The notes under the pieces are model-generated. The model searched no databases, was not told the origin of the DNA, and worked only from the letters and a program-made list of their open reading frames with translations. A program made the translations under genes and the position numbers. Shown here one piece after another: positions 61,816 through 64,000 of a DNA stretch of 64,000 nt. Each line of letters starts with the position of its first letter. Position 1 is the stretch's first letter. Source of the stretch: JBCCGL01 sp039029275 (GTDB lineage: Bacteria > Pseudomonadota > Gammaproteobacteria > JBCCGL01); the NCBI GenBank assembly GCA_039029275.1, contig JBCCGL010000001.1, positions 186,001 through 250,000 of the forward strand. The letters run 5' to 3'.

Positions 61816-62169
61816 ATGGAGTATATCGAAGGCTTAGTTGCAGCAGTGCCGACTAAGAACAAAGACGAATTCATTGCGCACGCCAGGGACGCCGCCACCG
61901 TTTTTAAGGAGCACGGCGCCATTCAACTTGTGGAATGTTGGGGTGATGATGTTCCCGCCGGTGAAATTACCTCATTTCCAATGGCCGTGAAATGTAAAGC
62001 GGATGAAACTGTAGTTTTCTCGTGGATAGTCTGGCCATCGCGTGAAGCGCGAGACGCTGGTATGGAGGGAGTAATGAATGATCCCAGGATGAGTGAAGAA
62101 GAAAATCCAATGCCTTTCGACGGTACAAGGCTGATTTACGGCGGATTTCAGATGATCCTTAAAGAATAG
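61816..62169 (+). CDS. Cassette protein 5, DUF1428 protein
   Basis: 117 residues. EYIEGLVAAVPTKNKDEFIAHARDAATVFKEHGAIQLVECWGDDVP and the late MPFDGTRLIYGGFQMIL match DUF1428 proteins, of the dimeric alpha-beta barrel type. Function unknown. AAGGGAG lies before the ATG, the best ribosome site of the array. Confidence 0.88.
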   Translation: MEYIEGLVAAVPTKNKDEFIAHARDAATVFKEHGAIQLVECWGDDVPAGEITSFPMAVKCKADETVVFSWIVWPSREARDAGMEGVMNDPRMSEEENPMPFDGTRLIYGGFQMILKE

Positions 62170-62182
62170 TGAAGATGAAATT

Positions 62183-62243
62183 TCATGGCAAGCGCATGCA
62201 GCGGACATCGCTGGTGGCAGGCCGCCGATGCTGGGCGTTAAGT
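62183..62243 (+). other. attC site after cassette 5
   Basis: Degenerate R'' TCATGGC (62183-62189, expected TCATAAC), arms AAGCGCATGCAGCGGAC and GCCGCCGATGCTGGGCG, and R' GTTAAGT (62237-62243), length 61. Confidence 0.65.
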
Positions 62244-62260
62244 GGCACTGACACAACCCA

Positions 62261-62923
62261 ATGAGTGAAATATCCGTTCAATGTCGGGGAGATAGAATTT
62301 ATCGATTCTCACCTGAAATGACCGCATTACTCGTAATAGATCTCCAAAAGGAGTTCTTTACTGACGATATTGGTGAATGTTTTGAGGATATGCGATCTAT
62401 TTTACCTCGTGTCGAATCTGTTATTTCGTTAGCTCGAAAACTCGGATGCAAATTGATACATACCCGTGAATCTTACAAACCAGATTTATCAGATGTCCAC
62501 GCTTACCGCCGATCATTAAATTATGTAGGGGAACCCGGACCTTTAGGCCGATTCAACATCATAGGTGAACCTGGACATGAGTTTGTTGAACAGGTTAAAC
62601 CACTGTCAAATGAACTTGTGATTGATAAAGCAAGTTTTGGAGCCTTCTACAATACGGCCTTAGACGACCAGCTACAACAGGATGGTATCGACCATATAAT
62701 TATGTGTGGTGTTACCACTCAATGCTGTGTGCACTCAACCCTTCGTGAGGCAGTTGATCGTGGTTATTGGTGTCTCACAATCGCTGACTGCTGCGCAGCA
62801 TCTGATCCAGGCATGCATGAATCTGCGCTTAAAATAATAGCAGGTGAAGGTCATCTATTTGGCTGGGTTAGCGATACCCAGGATTTTCACAATGGTGTAT
62901 CTTCATATTTTAATACCGCATAA
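62261..62923 (+). CDS. Cassette protein 6, isochorismatase-family cysteine hydrolase
   Basis: 220 residues. ALLVIDLQKEFF supplies the catalytic aspartate (Asp27), Lys123 is in LVIDKASFGAF and the nucleophilic cysteine is in MCGVTTQCCVHSTLRE (Cys156). The family includes nicotinamidases, N-carbamoylsarcosine amidohydrolases and other amide hydrolases. EPGPLGRFNIIGEPGHEF is a substrate loop not typical of isochorismatases. The substrate is not predictable. Stop TAA lies in the R'' of the next attC. Confidence 0.87.
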   Translation: MSEISVQCRGDRIYRFSPEMTALLVIDLQKEFFTDDIGECFEDMRSILPRVESVISLARKLGCKLIHTRESYKPDLSDVHAYRRSLNYVGEPGPLGRFNIIGEPGHEFVEQVKPLSNELVIDKASFGAFYNTALDDQLQQDGIDHIIMCGVTTQCCVHSTLREAVDRGYWCLTIADCCAASDPGMHESALKIIAGEGHLFGWVSDTQDFHNGVSSYFNTA

Positions 62924-62991
62924 CAAGCGCATGCAGTCGGACCTGCGCATGCACTACGCGCTTTCTTTGGCCGCTGTTTGAGGCGTTGTAT
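62918..62991 (+). other. attC site after cassette 6
   Basis: R'' GCATAAC (62918-62924), R' GTTGTAT (62985-62991), length 74. Arm CAAGCGCATGCAGTCGGACC is shared with the sites at 60665 and 62183, indicating one attC lineage. Right arm GGCCGCTGTTTGAGGC. Confidence 0.75.
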
Positions 62992-63035
62992 GGTGCTAAT
63001 GTTTCCCTATAACCAGATCCGCGTGATCAGCCAGC

Positions 63036-63812
63036 ATGCATATACTCATTGTCGAAAGCGAACCCAGTGAATTGTTGAAAAAATCTGGCCAATCACATGC
63101 ACGAGAATTCGGCCTGGAACTTCAACAAATCGAAAGCTCTCTCGAATTTAGTATCGCAACACCTTACGAGAAACCACTCGAGGGTTCCAATTTGTCTATG
63201 ATTGATGGTGTTGTATTTCCAGGATCGGGAGTTTCGTGGTCAGCCCATGATTCCAAAGCAGTGCCATTGCAAAAAGCCATGGAATCGGTTTTCGAAAAAA
63301 GGCTTCCTTGTTTTGGCTCATGCAACGGCTTGCAGTTGGCAAGTGTAATACTTGGCGGCAAAGTCGAAAAAAGATCGCCTGAGCTTGGGATTGCAAGGGA
63401 TATCAAACTAACTGAGACAGGTCTGGTCCACCCCATGATGGCGGGACGTAAGTCGGTATTTAGTGCGCCAACAGTCCACGGCGACCAAGTAATCGAGATG
63501 CCCCGCGGTGCACAACTGCTTGCATTCAATAACCACTGCCCCGTCCAGTCATTTTCTTATAATTCTAGTGGAATTGATTTTTGGGGTGTCGAATATCATC
63601 CCGAAATTTCCGCGAAGAACATTGGAAAATATATTCGGGCGAGCGGTGATAAGTTCCCGAATTGTGACGACTTGGTGCATTTTCTGCTAAATGCAGAAAC
63701 GAATTCGGAGGCCGCTTCACAAGTCGGGACCAGCATCGAAGACATGAGCGCTAAAATTAGAACCACTGAGCTAAGAAATTGGCTAAATCACGTTCGGTCA
63801 AATGTCATCTAA
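63036..63812 (+). CDS. Cassette protein 7, class I glutamine amidotransferase-like protein
   Basis: 258 residues. Nucleophile Cys96 is in CFGSCNGLQLA, and the His188/Glu190 of the triad are in WGVEYHPEIS. VVFPGSGVSW near residue 60 supplies the oxyanion region. It resembles stand-alone GATase1 domains that release ammonia from gamma-glutamyl compounds. HILIVESEPSELLKKSGQ at the start is atypical. The longest cassette gene here. Confidence 0.85.
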   Translation: MHILIVESEPSELLKKSGQSHAREFGLELQQIESSLEFSIATPYEKPLEGSNLSMIDGVVFPGSGVSWSAHDSKAVPLQKAMESVFEKRLPCFGSCNGLQLASVILGGKVEKRSPELGIARDIKLTETGLVHPMMAGRKSVFSAPTVHGDQVIEMPRGAQLLAFNNHCPVQSFSYNSSGIDFWGVEYHPEISAKNIGKYIRASGDKFPNCDDLVHFLLNAETNSEAASQVGTSIEDMSAKIRTTELRNWLNHVRSNVI

Positions 63813-63899
63813 CAAGCGCATACGGTCTGGCTAAATTGCGAGCGGCGCGGCGAATTTGGCGGCTGATGCGTAACGTACTGCGATGAGGAGGCGTTAATA
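63807..63899 (+). other. attC site after cassette 7
   Basis: R'' ATCTAAC (63807-63813), arms CAAGCGCATACGGTCTGGC and GGCGGCTGATGCG, and R' GTTAATA (63893-63899), length 93. Confidence 0.7.
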
Positions 63900-63901
63900 A
63901 C

Positions 63902-64000
63902 GTGAGTAACAACGAGGGAGGCTGTTTTTGCGGAGAAGTAAGATACCAAATCAGCGGTGATCCAGTAATTCAGCTCTTCTGCTACTGTGCGGACTGTCTT
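63902..64000 (+). CDS. Cassette protein 8, GFA (CENP-V/GFA) family protein, partial at window edge
   Basis: 33 codons are visible from a GTG three bases after R'. NEGGCFCGEVRYQISGDP and CYCADC show the CxC and CxxC zinc motifs of GFA-domain proteins (glutathione-dependent formaldehyde-activating family). The rest of the protein (about 100 more residues) lies beyond the window. Confidence 0.8.
   Translation, partial: MSNNEGGCFCGEVRYQISGDPVIQLFCYCADCL

Overview
This 64 kb window looks like a chromosomal segment of a marine or halotolerant gammaproteobacterium. I cannot name a genus. The lineage call rests on EttA, HspQ, YaaA, DgkA, a DUF1289 protein, a DUF3581-like protein and a DUF6279-like lipoprotein. 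The lifestyle call rests on a nickel superoxide dismutase, a solitary ectoine synthase and a choline dehydrogenase. Genes are densely packed on both strands. No rRNA or tRNA was recognised.

Layout. 0-9.8 kb: a VOC protein, an exported amine-oxidase-like flavoprotein, an overlapping operon of PuuE-like deacetylase, metallo-beta-lactamase-fold hydrolase and SDR dehydrogenase, an NYN protein, several envelope or TPR proteins and an enolase-superfamily enzyme. 9.9-11.8 kb: metF with an ArsR-methyltransferase fusion regulator and a perfect 20-bp palindrome upstream. 12-16 kb: a second enolase-superfamily enzyme, a DUF1127 gene with a 29-residue membrane micropeptide under a dense regulatory region, an MFS transporter and a ParDE toxin-antitoxin pair. 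16-24.9 kb, almost all on the minus strand: an Asp/Glu-racemase-type enzyme, a HisC-type aminotransferase, HyuB and HyuA hydantoinase subunits, DUF488, choline dehydrogenase and a rhodanese. 25-30 kb: serA-serC-DUF1015, then sodX-sodN. 30-43.6 kb: housekeeping (ettA, yaaA, dgkA, hspQ, an FKBP isomerase), two ureohydrolases, a sulfotransferase, a Bcr-type MFS pump and an HcnB/HcnC-like amino-acid dehydrogenase pair. 43.7-49.6 kb: a MerR-controlled beta-oxidation operon (thiolase, FadN-type fusion, acyl-CoA dehydrogenase). 49.7-53 kb: orphan ectC divergent from a LysR gene, and an overlapping PfpI/GlxA pair. 53.1-53.7 kb: an exact-period 250-bp tandem repeat. 53.8-59.5 kb: DUF1638, a RecF-like ATPase, a GGCT-like protein, an AEC permease and an ABC exporter.

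From about 59.66 kb to the right edge the character changes. Compact, AT-richer single genes, all on the plus strand, are each followed by a 57-93 bp attC-like inverted repeat. I read this as an integron gene-cassette array of at least eight cassettes, the last cut by the window edge. No integron integrase lies between the array and the ABC exporter to its left. The array therefore looks like an integrase-less cluster (CALIN), or one whose integrase lies elsewhere. This is the most noteworthy part of the window. Secondary oddities are a MetF and an HcnB-like protein that each appear to lack an internal segment of their family, and the micropeptide/DUF1127 regulatory region.
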